The notes under the pieces are model-generated. The model searched no databases. It saw nothing but the letters and a program-made list of their open reading frames with translations, and was not told the origin of the DNA. A program made the position numbers and the translations under genes. 64,000 nucleotides of DNA from positions 21,653,101-21,717,100 of the forward strand of contig CM033396.1 in NCBI GenBank assembly GCA_019426215.1. Direction: 5' to 3'. Source of the stretch: Buddleja alternifolia. Lineage: Eukaryota; Streptophyta; Magnoliopsida; Lamiales; Scrophulariaceae. Of the stretch, positions 1 through 11,900 are shown one piece after another; positions within the stretch are counted from its first letter, which is position 1; the number at the start of each line of letters is the position of its first letter.

Positions 1-1765
1 CAATAAATTCACATCAATTTGGCTTATAGAGAATAGGGAAGAAAAAACTATTTAGACTCTAATGCAGAGAGAGAGAGATGAGAGAATAGAAAATTTCCAC
101 AAAGCAATGACTTATGTAGCACATGTGTGTGAGAGGCCCACACTTCTCCCCAACTTATAAGGGACAACTACCCTCTTTCTCTCTCTCTCTCTCTCTCTCA
201 TTAGAGATTTGATTTTTGTCGAATCCCTTTCCTTCTTGAGCTCTTTCCTTGTGTATCCACATCAAGTTCTAATTCAAATATATTCTACACAAGATATTGA
301 TTTGACTTCCTTTAATAATTTTCCTACTAACAAAATTTTAGTATCCACATCAAGTCCTAATCCAAATAATATTCTACACGAGATATTATTTTATTTGACT
401 TCCTTTAATAATTATCCTACTAAAGAATAATTAAATATTTGGCTTCTATAATTAATTTATCCACACAAGATAATTCGTTATTTATTTTTAATTAATTAAT
501 CCACAAGGGATAATTAATTAATACTATTTTATTATTTTTTCTTTCATTAATTAAACTAATAAATTAATTCCATTTAATTAAGTTTACTTAAGAAGTAATT
601 TAATCCACATAGGATTAATTTTCATTCAATTAATTCTACTAAAGAATTAATTTAATCCACTTAGGATTAATTCCACACATTTAATTCTACTTAAGAATTA
701 ACTTATTACATAAGGAGATTCATCCTTAAGTGTGTGACCATTTAGGTTCATTTACATGCTAGCAATGAGACCTCTCCCAAAGGCTTAAATAATTATCACA
801 TGGATAATTAATCAAGGTCTTGAGTCTTATTACCAAACTCGACTCAAGGGTCCCACCGATCATGATTCGATGTCCAGAAACGTCGTCATGAAGACCTAAA
901 TACAAATGATCATAGTCAAGGACCTCTCTAGGTTACGATCTTCATATGAGGTACTCGTTCCATCATTTTTCTGATCCAAGTTTAGAGTTAAGGTTCAGTC
1001 GAAACTCAAGTAACTTAGATAGCTATGTTTGTGTTGTGATCATAGTGACCTTCACCATTTAAGAAGGATCACTACTCCTTAATGACTCTGATGCTTTGCC
1101 CAGAGACTTTTCATTGCTCATCTATATCATACAACAACATAGGAAATCTTCCCATGTCTGTATCGTGGATGGATCCCCTTTTGATGTCATATGTTCTGTC
1201 GTACGGCCAGATTGTGCCCAACCTTATCCCATCTCGTGATTCTCCTTGAATCTGGAATAAGTCAAAGTACAGTGGGCCAAATCTATTGCAGCATGACATC
1301 TCAGGCCTTAAGGATATCTCAAATACATAACCTTTTAGGATTCTAAGTTAGACTCGGAACCAACATGGAATCCAACGGGGTGGTTCAGCCTTCACACTAC
1401 ACAAGTGTAGACCCCCTTGCACATACACTGATCTGTGATCAATGCCCATGGAACAGGGCACTCCCATTACAGGAATGTTGTGCGAGCAAGCTTTTACGAG
1501 ACTATAATTTCCAATTTTTCTCACTAGTTTAGAATCACACAGTAGAAAAGGGTCCAGAGTCATCACCTACTTGTGCGCGGCCATTCCCAAAGCCATGCAA
1601 TGATCCTCGGTACTCTATCAACCACGAGGTAGATTTACAGATAAAGACAAATACCATATAAATAAACAGTTTGATATACAAAACAAAATTGTACTCAACT
1701 GTCTTATAGGTTTAGCAGTGACACTAAATGGCTATTCGAGCACGTGGCTCCTAACACTAACAATC
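1..1765 (-). repeat. Copia-type LTR-like sequence, truncated by window edge
   Basis: No coding region is recognisable here. The stretch has the texture of a long plant copia LTR: AT-rich blocks of TTAATTAATT in the first third, then a mixed-composition part. The right edge reads CCTAACACTAACAATC, i.e. a TGTTAG-type LTR start on the minus strand, like the LTR of element H, which also starts TGTTAGAGTTAG. It is not the same family as H by eye, although both share phrases such as a 'gtgtgtgacc..ttaggttc' core. Neither a PBS nor a coding remnant adjoins it, so orientation and exact ends are inferred. It could be a solo LTR or a 3' LTR. Confidence 0.4.
173..199. repeat. CT microsatellite
   Basis: An almost pure CT run. 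A complementary GA run lies about 100 bases upstream (around 66-79), so the two could pair as an inverted repeat. No function is claimed. Confidence 0.85.
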
Positions 1766-1887
1766 TAGGATGTCTTTTTTATCGGCAATATCATAGACTT
1801 ATGGATTTTAAGCATCTTGGAGGCTTCATCTTAAAGATTCGTGAAACTTGGAAGCTCTAGAGTAATTTCAGATGTTAGGGTGATTTC
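1766..1887. other. Unassigned spacer
   Basis: A short stretch between the LTR-like sequence and the possible hAT end. I see no ORF, repeat or known motif in it. Confidence 0.5.
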
Positions 1888-2042
1888 TAGGGATGGCAAC
1901 GGATCTGGGTTGGACCCAGAACCACCCCGACGGTTTCGATTCCCCCGTCTCTAACCAGATCCGGTTCCAACTTATATGGGTCCTAGCGGTTCCAGTTCAG
2001 TTTCGGGTTCAACCAGGAACAACCCCGGAACCGCTTTTTTTT
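1888..2042. mobile_element. Possible hAT-type transposon terminal fragment
   Basis: The stretch begins TAGGGATGGCAACGG and continues with dense GGTTCC / CGGTTTC / GGGTTC subrepeats, ending in an A/T run. Short subterminal GGTTC-rich repeats behind a TAGGGxTGxCAA-like start are typical of Ac-like (hAT) plant elements in general. No matching terminal inverted repeat, 8-bp target duplication or transposase could be found, so this is a tentative call that rests on composition and the first dozen bases. Confidence 0.3.
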
Positions 2043-2239
2043 TTAAAAAAGAACAAATTAAAAAATTAAAAATATTCTTGGCAGCTGAAAAAAAATTCCC
2101 CAAACAAGCAAAACACTTTCAAGCAAAATAGAATATCTCTCTCTCTCTAGCGACGGTTGCGGTAGCGCACTCACTCGACGACCGGAGGCAAAAAATGGCG
2201 CACTCACTCAATGACCGGCGGCGCACTCACTAGGGTTAT
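2043..2239. other. Unassigned stretch with three GCGCACTCACT repeats
   Basis: Three copies of GCGCACTCACT (2165-2175, 2198-2208, 2221-2231) with CGACGACCGG-like sequence between the first two. The GC content is higher than in the surroundings. No coding frame is recognisable. The stretch ends abruptly at the truncated RT remnant of element B. Confidence 0.5.
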
Positions 2240-4080
2240 GTTCCTAAAAACCCATCTAAGTTCCAATCCTCCTTTGTGATTCGTCTTGGTATAGCGTCCA
2301 ACCTTGCTTCTCTCAATTGGTTCGCTCTTCTTTTTGGACTCGCTTCATACCCTCTTGAGTCATGAGCTACTCATCATCCCTTTCTTGTTCCATATGAGAT
2401 AGAGAAACTTGCGAACATGGCCTCATTGATTGTACGCCCTAGTTTCTAAACAGTGCTTCATATCTCTAATTACTAGTTCTGGTGGATGATCTCTAAGCCA
2501 TTTGCGATCTGGTTTGGACGGGTTGAGAGAATCTTGATCATCACGTTTGACCCTCATTTGTCTCTTGTGCAGTTGCTACCTTATTCACAGTTCCAATATG
2601 CTCTTGATGATCATTTTCTTCATGATCTTCAGTGATTCTGACATTATCATCATTATTACCTCACGAGTAACGTTAGGATTGGGCACAAAGATCTCACTAT
2701 CCTCATCATCATCACTATCATTACCAAGATTGAATTGTGACGCTTGTTGGGCAATATTATGAATTCTTACATCATCAGGATTAAACCTTACTCGGTTCTT
2801 GGTTAGTATCATCAAACACAACATGAATGGATTCTTCAACCTTTGATTTGATCTTATTTAGGATGCGGAAACTCTTTCCATTTTTTGGCATAGCCTAGAA
2901 AGATTCCCATCATACGCTTTAGGATCAAATGTCCTTAAACTTTGGGATCCATTGTTATGAATGAAACATTTGAACCAAATACATGAAAATATGGAACGTT
3001 AGGCTTATGTCCCTTTCCACAACTCATATGGAGAGTCTTTTCATGTTGCTTGTTGATCATACACCGGTTCTGAGTGTAGCAAGCGGTATTGATAGTTTCG
3101 GCCCAAACCCTTGTGAGGCAACTTAGACTCTACTAACATCGTCCTTGCGGCTTCTTTAAGCGTTCGTTTCCTCGCTCAACAACTCCATTCTGTTGAGGTG
3201 TTCTAGGAGCAATACTCATGAAGTATTTCAAAATCTGTACAAAACTTCTCAACAAATTGGTTAGTAAATTCAGTTCCTCTATCGCTTCTAATCTCGTCAC
3301 CTTTAAGTCTTTTGAGGTTTGTTTTGAGGAGTAATTAGCGCGCTGTGAGCTTGACACTAGTTTCTCTTTGGTGGCTAGAAATTCTACCATGTAAGCGAGA
3401 GAAATCATCAACAATTACTAGCGAATACTTTTTCCCAGTAACACTCATGATTTGAATAGGACACAACAAATCTAAATAAACAGTTCAAAATTCTAGAAGT
3501 AGATAAGCATGGTTTCGTCTAACTTGTTTACCCATTTGACATGCATCACATAAGCGATTTTTTGAGAGGAACCTTTACGTATCCCTCTACTAGATTCATC
3601 GATATTAACTGAGAGATTGCCTTAAAGTTGAGGTGATTCATTTCTTTATTGCCATAACCAACCCAATCATTTTGACTCTTAGCAACAAAGCATGTGGGGT
3701 TTGTTATCAATTGTAGAATCCCAATTTACTAAATACACATTGTTTGTTTTTTTTTCCTCTTAATTTACTGGACTTAGCCTTAGCGTTGTTTATAGCAATA
3801 GTCGCTTGAGATTTGACTTCAAAGCCTTTATCACAAAATTGACTAATGCTCATAAATTATGCTTAACCCTCAACATAATAAACATCACTAATCATGATTT
3901 TCCCCCAATGCATGATACATATACCTTTGGTTTTACCTTGGAGTTATCACCGAATATGACTTGAGGACCATGGTTGCACGATAGTTGACCAAGAGATCTT
4001 TTGAGCTAGTCATGTGCCTTGATGACCCACTATCAATGTACCAAACTAAAGTATCGGTGTTGGCTCTAGGTACATGCATT
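2240..4080 (-). pseudogene. pol: Element B pol remnant (protease, integrase, start of RT)
   Basis: Translated pieces match the better preserved pol of element E in order. Near 4030 there is a protease start with a WYIDSGSSRH-like motif (Asp-Ser-Gly catalytic triad of copia protease). The integrase zinc region follows, then integrase core pieces including the [13 protein letters not shown] signature around 3170-3210, the acidic linker around 2600-2840, and the RT entry near 2250-2540. Frames are broken many times by small indels and stops. RNase H and most of RT are missing. No product is expected. Confidence 0.75.
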
Positions 4081-4104
4081 TAAAGGACAGTTCTAATTCT
4101 TCTT

Positions 4105-5421
4105 AGGTACCCATTTTATCTCGGGTCCTTCAATGTTAGTAGCTTTGGTTTGAATTAAACTTTCGGACCCATATTTGCCTTGTCTTCATTACGGGAAGAT
4201 TGGCCTTCTTGGGTTTCGGTTTGTGTTGTGTGTGCTTTTTAGGTGTATAGTAAGACCCTTGATTATAATAGTATCCTAGTAATAATCAGAATCATAATCA
4301 TGATAGTATCGATAATATGATCTAGATCTTTGAGGATATTGATGCTGGTATTTCCTCGGCAATGGCTCAGGAGTTGCTTTTGGCGATTGACGCTTAGCGT
4401 TTGATTCACTTGTAGATGGTTTATTCTTAGCCTTTTGAGCGTTTGGATGAACCTTCTTCTATGAATCATTCACTTTTGACTTCTCCTTATTGCCTGAGTT
4501 GGTATTGACCTTCTCATTTGGCCTCTTACCATTGTCCTTTGGTTCATTCGCGTTTGACTGTTTGAACTCTTCTCAACAAAGAATACACCTTTTCCTTTGT
4601 TGGTTGCCGTAACCTTAGATGCTTTTGATTTTGACCAAATTATCACAAAACCTAAAACCTCTTTTTCACCAAATCTGGTTACCCCCAGTCACATTATCTA
4701 GCTTTCTTGATGCTTTCGATAATGATGAGACAAGCTGCTCTGATTTGGCAAGTTTTAGCGATCAGTTCAACTTCTCTCTTGACTATTATATCAATATCAC
4801 CTTTAATCGAGTAATTTCACTCTCAAGCGATTTATTCTTCTCAATGCATTGTTGTTGAACTTGCAACTTTGCCTTGAGCGTCACTTTATCGCTTGTGAGC
4901 GATGAAATAATATCGAAGTGATTTTGATATATCTTGGTGGCATTTTGACAATCTTTGTAATACTCAGCTACTTTGTCAAGTAGTTCATCATAAGAAAGAG
5001 GATGAGATATTCATTGTTTACCTTAGATAGCGAGTCATCAGACGCTTCTTCATCTCTCGCCATGAGACAAATTAACGCTGATTCGCTGGCTGGCTATCAT
5101 CACTACTCTCTCTGATGATTCCAAGTCCTCTTCAGTGCGGAGAATGGTTCAAATTCCACTAGCAAACCTTGTTGGCGAAGGTTGCTCCTGAATTGGTTTC
5201 TATCCGCAAAGTTTTGCCTTGTAGGGTTAAACACATTTGGATAAGAGCAATTTACCTGGTAGTGCTTGGTTTCCTGTAGTTATAACAAAGTTAGTTTTCA
5301 TTTTCTGTTTAGTTGATAACCTTTTGGAAACTACTGCTGCGCTGAGAGATTCTTAGTGGGAGTCGGAGGTGCTTGGTATGAAACTGGTGCTGAAGGCTGA
5401 GGAGCATAATACATTGGCGCT
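4105..5421 (-). pseudogene. gag: Element B gag C-terminal half, frameshifted
   Basis: This continues the gag of element B. Visible in several frames are the nucleocapsid region (around 5230-5290, zinc-knuckle homology damaged), an acidic Ser/Glu/Asp segment, a coiled-coil-like stretch (around 4680-5000), and the basic Tyr-rich tail near 4200-4470 that corresponds to the Tyr/Asp-rich tail of E gag. Frameshifts separate the pieces, so the full protein cannot be made. Confidence 0.65.
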
Positions 5422-6306
5422 TCATACTGCGTGCAGGTGCAGGGGGAGGGGTTGAAATGAAGTTTGTCCAATATGTTTTTCTCTTTCATATCTTAGAAAT
5501 TTCTTGAATTTCTTAACAAATAAAGCCATTTCCTTTTCCTCATTTGATTTTGTCCCCTTCACCTCACTGATTGACTTTCCCTTGTTCTTAGTAGTAGCTA
5601 TCAGGGCTCCTGATTCAGTCGTTGATGTGGAAGTCGTTGTGTCGCTGATTTCTCCTAGTTCAAACTCAAATGCCTTCAACTCTGAAAACACATGTTCCGG
5701 AGTTAAAGTCTCCAAAGTCTGTGATTCTCTCATGGAAACTGTTTTAATCAAATACTTGCTTGGAAGACTTCTGAATATCTTGTTGACCATTTCCTTGTTA
5801 GTCAACTCCTTGTTTAGTGACGCTAACTCTGTAACGAGCAAAGTGAACCTTGCGTCTAATTGTTCTAGCGTCTCATTGAGCTGCATCTTGAAATGCTCAA
5901 ATCTTTGCATGACTATGGAGAGCTTGTTCTCCTTCATCTGTGCTGAACCTTCACACACTATAGCCAACTTATCCCATATCTCTTTTGAAGTCTTACATTG
6001 TTTGATCTTGTTGAACAATGCATCATTGTCTCCTAAAGCTGAGTAGAGTGCACTTCGTCCAACATTATCCAGATTAGCTATTTTTCTATCATCTGGCATC
6101 CATTCTAATTTGGGTTTCTCGACATAACCATCTGGAGTAGCCTCAGTCGCTCCATAGGCTTTGGTGATGACTTTCATGATCTGAATGGGGCCATCTGTAA
6201 TTACATCAAACATTTCATTATCGCAAGAGCATAGATAAGTGAATGCTCTAAGTTTCCAAGAACCATAGTTTGATTCAACCAACTTAGGTATTTTGTTAAA
6301 AGCCAT
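5422..6306 (-). CDS. gag: Element B Gag, N-terminal part
   Basis: An open frame of 294 codons starting with MAFNKIPKLVESNYGSW, the conserved start of Sirevirus-like gag here (E begins MAFAKVPKLTKSNFDTW). The protein packages the element RNA into cytoplasmic virus-like particles. Residues about 1-220 form the conserved copia gag (UBN2-like) domain with WDKLA, MRESQTLETLTPE and FRSLPSKYLIKT motifs. The frame runs off into non-homologous sequence near the Lys-rich segment LVKKFKKFLRYE, because a frameshift separates it from the zinc-knuckle part. The start is 98 bases downstream of the PBS on the minus strand, as expected for the element leader. Function by family homology. Confidence 0.8.
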   Translation of the reverse strand: MAFNKIPKLVESNYGSWKLRAFTYLCSCDNEMFDVITDGPIQIMKVITKAYGATEATPDGYVEKPKLEWMPDDRKIANLDNVGRSALYSALGDNDALFNKIKQCKTSKEIWDKLAIVCEGSAQMKENKLSIVMQRFEHFKMQLNETLEQLDARFTLLVTELASLNKELTNKEMVNKIFRSLPSKYLIKTVSMRESQTLETLTPEHVFSELKAFEFELGEISDTTTSTSTTESGALIATTKNKGKSISEVKGTKSNEEKEMALFVKKFKKFLRYEREKHIGQTSFQPLPLHLHAV

Positions 6307-6403
6307 AATATAAGATTTTTAAAAGAGAATTAAAGCGACTAAGTTTAGAAAAATGGATCTAAACAAGCAGTTACGCTTGGAAACGCTTAGGTTTCTACTT
6401 CAA

Positions 6404-6417
6404 CCGCTCTGATACCA
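6404..6417 (-). promoter_or_regulatory. Element B primer-binding site (tRNA-iMet type)
   Basis: On the minus strand this reads TGGTATCAGAGCGG, the usual plant copia PBS complementary to the 3' end of initiator Met tRNA, two bases from the LTR end. Confidence 0.9.
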
Positions 6418-6419
6418 CT

Positions 6420-7925
6420 TGGTGGTCCTAAGTGGCATATGAAAGAGTCTAGAATTGGGGGGGGGGGGAGGTGAATAGATCCTGAAGTCTTTTTCGACTT
6501 CAAAAATTTCGTATGACTTTTAAATGTTTGAACGCTTAGAGAGATGAGCCCTTAGGTCAGGCACTTCAATAAAGATAACTTAGTCATTTTAGCAATTTAC
6601 CAAAGTAGGGTAACGCTTAGATCGCTTAATCAGGGTTAGTACAACGGAAATGATTTTTAAAGTTTTAGCGTTCGTTTTAGTCAAATAGTCGCTTAACCGT
6701 TTTTCTTATCTTTTTCAGGATAAATGATAAAATATAAAGTCAGGTAATAAAACAGTAAATGATAATAAATAACACAAGAATTTATAAGGTTCACTGGGTG
6801 GTGTAATCCCAGCTACGACCTTCTTCTCCTTGAACACTTGGAGGAATTCCACTAAGTTGATAATCAAAGGATCACACAGAGGCTTCTACAAAATAGAGAT
6901 GGGGATGATGATCTTGGGCTTCTTGATCACACAGATTTTAGCACCAATGAAGATTTTCACCAACAAGCTTCTCTCACTCAGAAATATTGTTTGTTGAGTC
7001 AACAACTTCTTTACACAGACAGAGGATGTTGAGAGTTTTGATCACAGGTTTGTTTGATTTTAGGAAGTTCAAACAACTTAGGATATCTCAATAATAGTGT
7101 ATGGTTCTTCTTTGAAGATATTTGAGATATCTATGACTGTCTAGAGTGTATGTAAAAAAAAGTTTGGAAGAATTTTGGCTATGGAGTTTCAAAGCTTTCT
7201 CTTGAGAGAGAATTTCAGCAAAGTTTCGACTTCCTTGTGTACGTTCGTGTATCTCTATATATTTTAGGGTTTGCTGGAATGAGGTATTTATAGGCAATTT
7301 CTTGGGATTTGTCCGTTGGACACATGTAGGTAAGTGCCTCTCACACGCGAGTGAGTCATACCTTTTTTCTGACATTCCTGAAATCCTGCTGCACTAATTT
7401 GATGTGGCAGGTTTGAACTCTGAATTTTTGACAGTCTTAGCCAATATGTAGCTTGCTCCGTATACAATCTATCCTTTTCACATTTAATGCTCTTATCAAG
7501 CATTTAATGTATTTGAATTTATTTCCCATTGGAAATAAATGCCCGTTAAATGATTGCATTTAAGTCCTTAGTGACTTCGGAATTTATTTCAGGTGAATCT
7601 GATCTACTTGATTGCTTGATTCATAAACCCTGAAATAGTCATAGCGATTGGCAGTCGCTTAAGAGAAAATCTTCATCTTTACTTGTCTTCAGACGCTGAT
7701 CTTCAACTTCATCTCTAATAGACTCACCTAGAATTCTACTAGCGACTTAGTATTCAATACTTAGTCTAAAGTCTACAAAGATAAAAATTACTAACTTAAT
7801 AAAATTACAACCTTTCAAACGCTTAATTATATGTTCTAAGAAAATACAAACTTACATCATTTTGGGGTCTAACATAAAATCCTATCTTGTCCTCATCAAA
7901 ACATCTAACATGAAATTTCCTAACA
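6420..7925 (-). repeat. Element B 5' LTR (1,506 bp)
   Basis: On the minus strand it starts TGTTAGGAAATTTCATGTTA and ends GGACCACCA next to the PBS, so it has TG...CA ends. It contains a TATAAATA box (plus-strand 7285-7292), a GAAGTC-GAAAAA-GACTTC hairpin and a 12-G (minus: poly-C) tract at 6457-6468 close to its 3' end. The same layout is seen in LTRs of A, C, D and E. Confidence 0.92.
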
Positions 7926-8213
7926 CTTTGGCAAACGGAAAGACACAGGAAAGGAGTTTCCATCGTTAGAAATTTTGGCGTTCTTGAAGAAGAATAGGGT
8001 TTCGTCCTCATAAATGTTTGAATGGGAGGTTATCATTTCGGGTAATCCAGATTGTTGGACAAGAGGAAGAACAGTCCTCAAAGGGAAGTTCTGGTTATTA
8101 AAGAGGTAGTCCCAGTTCACAAAAAATCTAGCATTAACAGTGACTGGTTTCTGAGTTTTGGAGGATTTTTCGGTGGTAGATTCGGAAGATTTTGAGGATT
8201 TTGGTGGTGCCAT
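7926..8213 (-). pseudogene. Element A extra ORF, first 96 codons
   Basis: This starts MAPPKSSKSS, followed by the motif KPVTVNARFFVNWDYLFNNQ, and matches the first exon of the extra gene in D and F. It ends where the LTR of B begins, inside the segment corresponding to VFPFAKETFVL in D. The rest of the gene is absent from this copy. Function unknown; see the D copy for the full description. Confidence 0.85.
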
Positions 8214-8977
8214 TGATGAAGGTTTGTAGCTTTTGAGAGAGTTTAAAAAATGAGAACCTTTTTGCCTTGAAAGAGAAAGTTTTTACAGCAACAGAATTTG
8301 AGAGTGATAAAGTTTTTCTGTAAAAACATGGAGGGTTTAAATAGAGGCAAAAAGTAACTCCTCAATAGCTTAGATAAATGCCACGTATCAAGAAATTAAT
8401 GTTGGAAATAACAAGAATTGAATCTGAGCCGTTTAGTCATAAAGTCGGATTTAAAAAGGTGCGGTAAAATAGGTTAACTGCTGAAAAATATAAACTTTGG
8501 AATCCGCAGTTACTTTTCAAAAACGTTTAAATTTTTGAAAATATTCAGCGTGAGTTGCACGCGCCTAATGGTACACTAATACGTACCCAGACATGCGCAG
8601 TTTCTGAACCGCCTATTTATAGAAATCATTGACAGTCAGTTTGATTTGATAGGAGCGCGTGGGCAGTTGTCAAATCTTATCTTTTGAACTTATCCACACG
8701 CTACCTTTTTAGCGATGAAAACAATGCATGAATTTCAGAGAAAGTTACATAGCGTTTAAGTGGGAATATTCTTAACGTTGAAGTCTTTTAATAAAGTTCA
8801 ATTGCTTTGAAAAGACTTTTTTTTTTAATTTTATTAGAGATTATTGATTGATAAAGTACAATTTTAAAGTTTCCTCTAAAATTGATAACTCATTTCAATT
8901 TTGAAATCGCTTGAGACATTATAATAAAGTGGATTCCCCCTAAATTATATGCCTATAAAAGATATGATGCTTTATGA
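8214..8977 (-). other. Element A spacer between pol and extra ORF
   Basis: About 760 bases without a gene. On the minus strand it contains a polypurine tract TTTAGGGGGAA (8934-8944) and a degraded second one (around 8871-8880), the same pair seen in D, E and F. Closer to the extra ORF is a TTTAAA-rich stretch and a CACACGC-type region likely to be the leader or promoter of the extra gene. Confidence 0.6.
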
Positions 8978-10586
8978 TTATGCATTTAAATCAATCATAC
9001 CTAGTTCACTTCTCAAAGTGAGAAAGCGTTGTTCGTTGAGCACTTTGGAGAAGATATCTGCCAGTTGTTTATCAGTACCAATGAAGTGCATGAAGATATC
9101 TTTCTTTTGAACATGATCACGCAAGAAATGGTAGCGAATGTCAATGTGTTTAGTTTTAGAATGAAGGACTGGATTTTGGGTCATAGCTAAAGCGCTTTGA
9201 TTATCACAATGGATTGGGGTAGGACCTAAGATTGTTCCATAATCTCTAAGTTGTTGCCTCATCCAAAGGATTTATGCACAACAACTTCCAGCGGCTACAT
9301 ACTCTACTTCAGCGGTAGAAGTCGCTATGGATTGTTATTTTTTACTATGCCACGAAACTAGTCTATCACCTAGAAATTAACATGTACCACTAGAACTTTT
9401 TCTATCAATTTTGCATCCTGCAAAATCTGCGTCTAAATAACCAATTAGTTCGAAAGGAGAGTCCCTTGGATACCATAAGCCCACATTTTGTGTGCCTTTT
9501 AGGTAATTAAGGATCTTCTTGGCAACATTTAAGTGTGATTCTCTAGGATCAGCTTAAAAGCGTGCACACATGCATACTAAAACATAATATCGGGTTTACT
9601 AGCAGTAAGATAAAGAAGTGATCCAATGATACCTTTATAATTGGTGATGTCAATTTTCTTCCCACTCTCATCTTTATCTAACTTAAGCGTTTAACTCATT
9701 GGAATTTTTGAAGATGATGCATTTTCCATACCAAATTTCTTAATCATATCATGTGTATATTTAGCTTGGTTAATAAATATGCCATTAGAGAGTTGTTTAA
9801 CTTGTAATCCTAAGAAGAAAGTTAATTCACCCATGATGCTCATTTCAAATTGATCTTGCATCATTTTCGAAAATTTCACACACAATCGCTTATTAGTAGA
9901 ACCAAATATAATATCATCAACATAAATTTGGACTAAGAGAATATCTTCATTACGGGTAATTTTAAATAACGTTGTGCCAACGCTGTCTTTTGAAAAGCCT
10001 TTACCTAAGAAGATAGAGAGAGTATCATACCATGCTCTTGGTCCTTGTTTAAGGCCATAGAGTGCCTTATCCAATTTGTAGACCATACTTTTCCCATGGT
10101 TGTTGATGAATCCTGGTGGTTGCTCCACATAAACTTCTTCTTGGAGTCTACCATTCAGGAAAGCACTCTTTACGTCCATTTGGTACACTGTGAACTTGTT
10201 GAATGCGGCAAATGCTAGGAACATCCGAATAGCTTCAAAACGGGCTACTGGGGCATACGTCTCATCAAAATCAATACCCTCTTCTTGAAAATAACCCTGA
10301 GCGACTAATCTGGCTTTGTTTCTATAACAATGCCATCTTCATCCATCTTGTTTCTAAAAACCCATCTAGTTCCGATAACTCCTTGGTGAGTTGGTCTTAG
10401 TACTAGCGTCCAAACCTTGCTTCTCTGAAATTGGTTAAGCTCTTCTTGCATCGCTTCTACCCAACTTGAATCACTAAGCGCTTCATCCACTTTCTTTGGT
10501 TTCATTTGAGATAGGAAGCTTGCAAACATGGCCTCATTGATTGTTGCGGCACTAGTTCTAACAGGTGCTTCAATATCTCCAATCAC
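8978..10586 (-). pseudogene. pol: Element A reverse transcriptase and RNase H
   Basis: Copia-type RT-RNase H in three main open pieces. 10586-10305 holds the RT start, with [14 protein letters not shown] and [14 protein letters not shown]. 10224-9691 holds the RT palm with [26 protein letters not shown] and the catalytic YVDDIIFGS. 9262-8978 holds the RNase H end with TKHIDIRYHFLRDHV and LADIFSKVLNEQRF. The pieces are separated by frameshifts and stops, including one replacing the codon after KIPMS. The catalytic YVDD is intact but no full polyprotein is possible. Confidence 0.85.
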
Positions 10587-10913
10587 TAGCTCTAGTGGAT
10601 GGTCTCTAAGCCATTAATGATCTGGTTGGAACGGGCTAAGAGATTCTTGATCATCAGTCGCTTGATCCTCATTTGTTTCTTGCGCAGTCACTACATCATT
10701 CACAGTTCCAATTTGCTCTTGATGATCATTCTCATTATGATCATCAGCATTTCTGACAATATCATCATCTGTAACCTCACGATTAACCTTAGGATTGGTC
10801 ACAAAGATCTCACTATCCTCATCATCATTACTATTATCACCAAGATTGATTTGTGACGCTTGTTGGGCAAGATCTTCAATTCCTACATCATCAGGATTAA
10901 CCTTACTCGGTTC

Positions 10914-11771
10914 TTAGTTAGCATCATCAATCACAACATGAATGGATTCTTCAACCTTCGATTTGATCTTATTTAGGATGCGAAAACTATTTCCATTCTT
11001 GGCAAAGCCTAGTAAAATTTCCTCATCCGCTTTAGGATCAAATGTGCTTAGACTTTGGGATCCATTGTTATGAATGAAATATTTTGGACCAAATACATGA
11101 AAATATGAAACGTTAGGTTTACGTCCCTTCCACAACTCATATGGAGTCTTCTCATGCTGCTTTTTGATCATACACCGGTTCTGAGTGTAGCAAGCGGTAT
11201 TGATAGTTTCGGCCCAAAACTTTTGAGGCAGCTTAGACTCTGCTAACATCGTCCTAGCGGCTTCTTTAAGCGTTCTGTTCCATCGCTCGACAACTCCATT
11301 CTGTTGAGGTGTTCTAGGAGCAGAATACTCATGAAGTATTCCTAAATTTGTACATAACTTCTCAACAAATTGGTTAGTAAATTCAGTTCCTCTATAGCTT
11401 CTAATTCTCTTCAACTTTAGATCTTTTGAGATTTGCAATTGACGAATTAGCGCTGTGAGCTTGACACTAGTTTCATCTTTGGTGGCTAGAAATTCTACCC
11501 ATGTATAGCGAGAGAAATCATCAACTATTACTAGCGAATACTTTTTACCACTAACACTCATGATTTGAATAGGACCAAATAAATCTAAATGCAACAGTTC
11601 AAGAATTCTAGAAGTAGATAGGTAGGGTTTCTTCTTAAAAGATGATTTAACTTGTTTACCCATTTGACATGCATCACATAAGCGATTTTTCTGAAAAGAA
11701 CCTTTAGGTAATCCCTCTACTAGATTCAACGATATTAACTGAGAGATTGCCTTAAAGTTGAGGTGATTCAT
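10914..11771 (-). pseudogene. pol: Element A integrase
   Basis: An open frame of about 286 codons. It has HLNF and [14 protein letters not shown] of the HHCC zinc domain, then the core with HLDLFGPIQ (first Asp), YRGTEF where the second catalytic Asp of DRGTEF (as in element E) has become Tyr, and [16 protein letters not shown] near the catalytic Glu. The first His of the zinc domain lies upstream beyond a frameshift near 11775. Loss of the second acidic residue would inactivate the enzyme. Confidence 0.85.
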
Positions 11772-11900
11772 TTTTCTATGTCATAACCAACCCAATTCAT
11801 TTTGACTCTTAGCAACAAAGCATGTGGGGTTGTTATCAATTGTAGAATCCCAATCCACTAAATACACATTATTTGTTCTGTTTCCTCTTAATTTAGTAGA

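Larger units (their letters stand above)
2240..7925 (-). mobile_element. Element B: Sirevirus-like Ty1-copia, 3'-truncated
   Basis: Reading on the minus strand there is a complete 5' LTR (7925 to 6420), an iMet-type PBS (6417-6404), gag (from 6306), then degraded protease, integrase and the first part of RT, which stops at about 2240. The LTR start abuts the extra ORF of element A exactly after its GCCAAAG codons, so B is nested in A. The candidate left target duplication is CTTTG at 7926-7930. Its partner cannot be tested because the 3' half of B, and the rest of A beyond it, are missing. The copy is defective. Confidence 0.85.

Noticed and set aside
5504..6046. 180-codon plus-strand ORF
   Set aside because: It is antisense to the gag of element B, whose minus-strand translation matches gag of A and E. 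The same antisense shadow appears at 13654-14019 in A.
6404..6417. tRNA-like sequence
   Set aside because: PBS matches are only short complements of tRNA 3' ends; no cloverleaf could be found here or at the other PBS sites.
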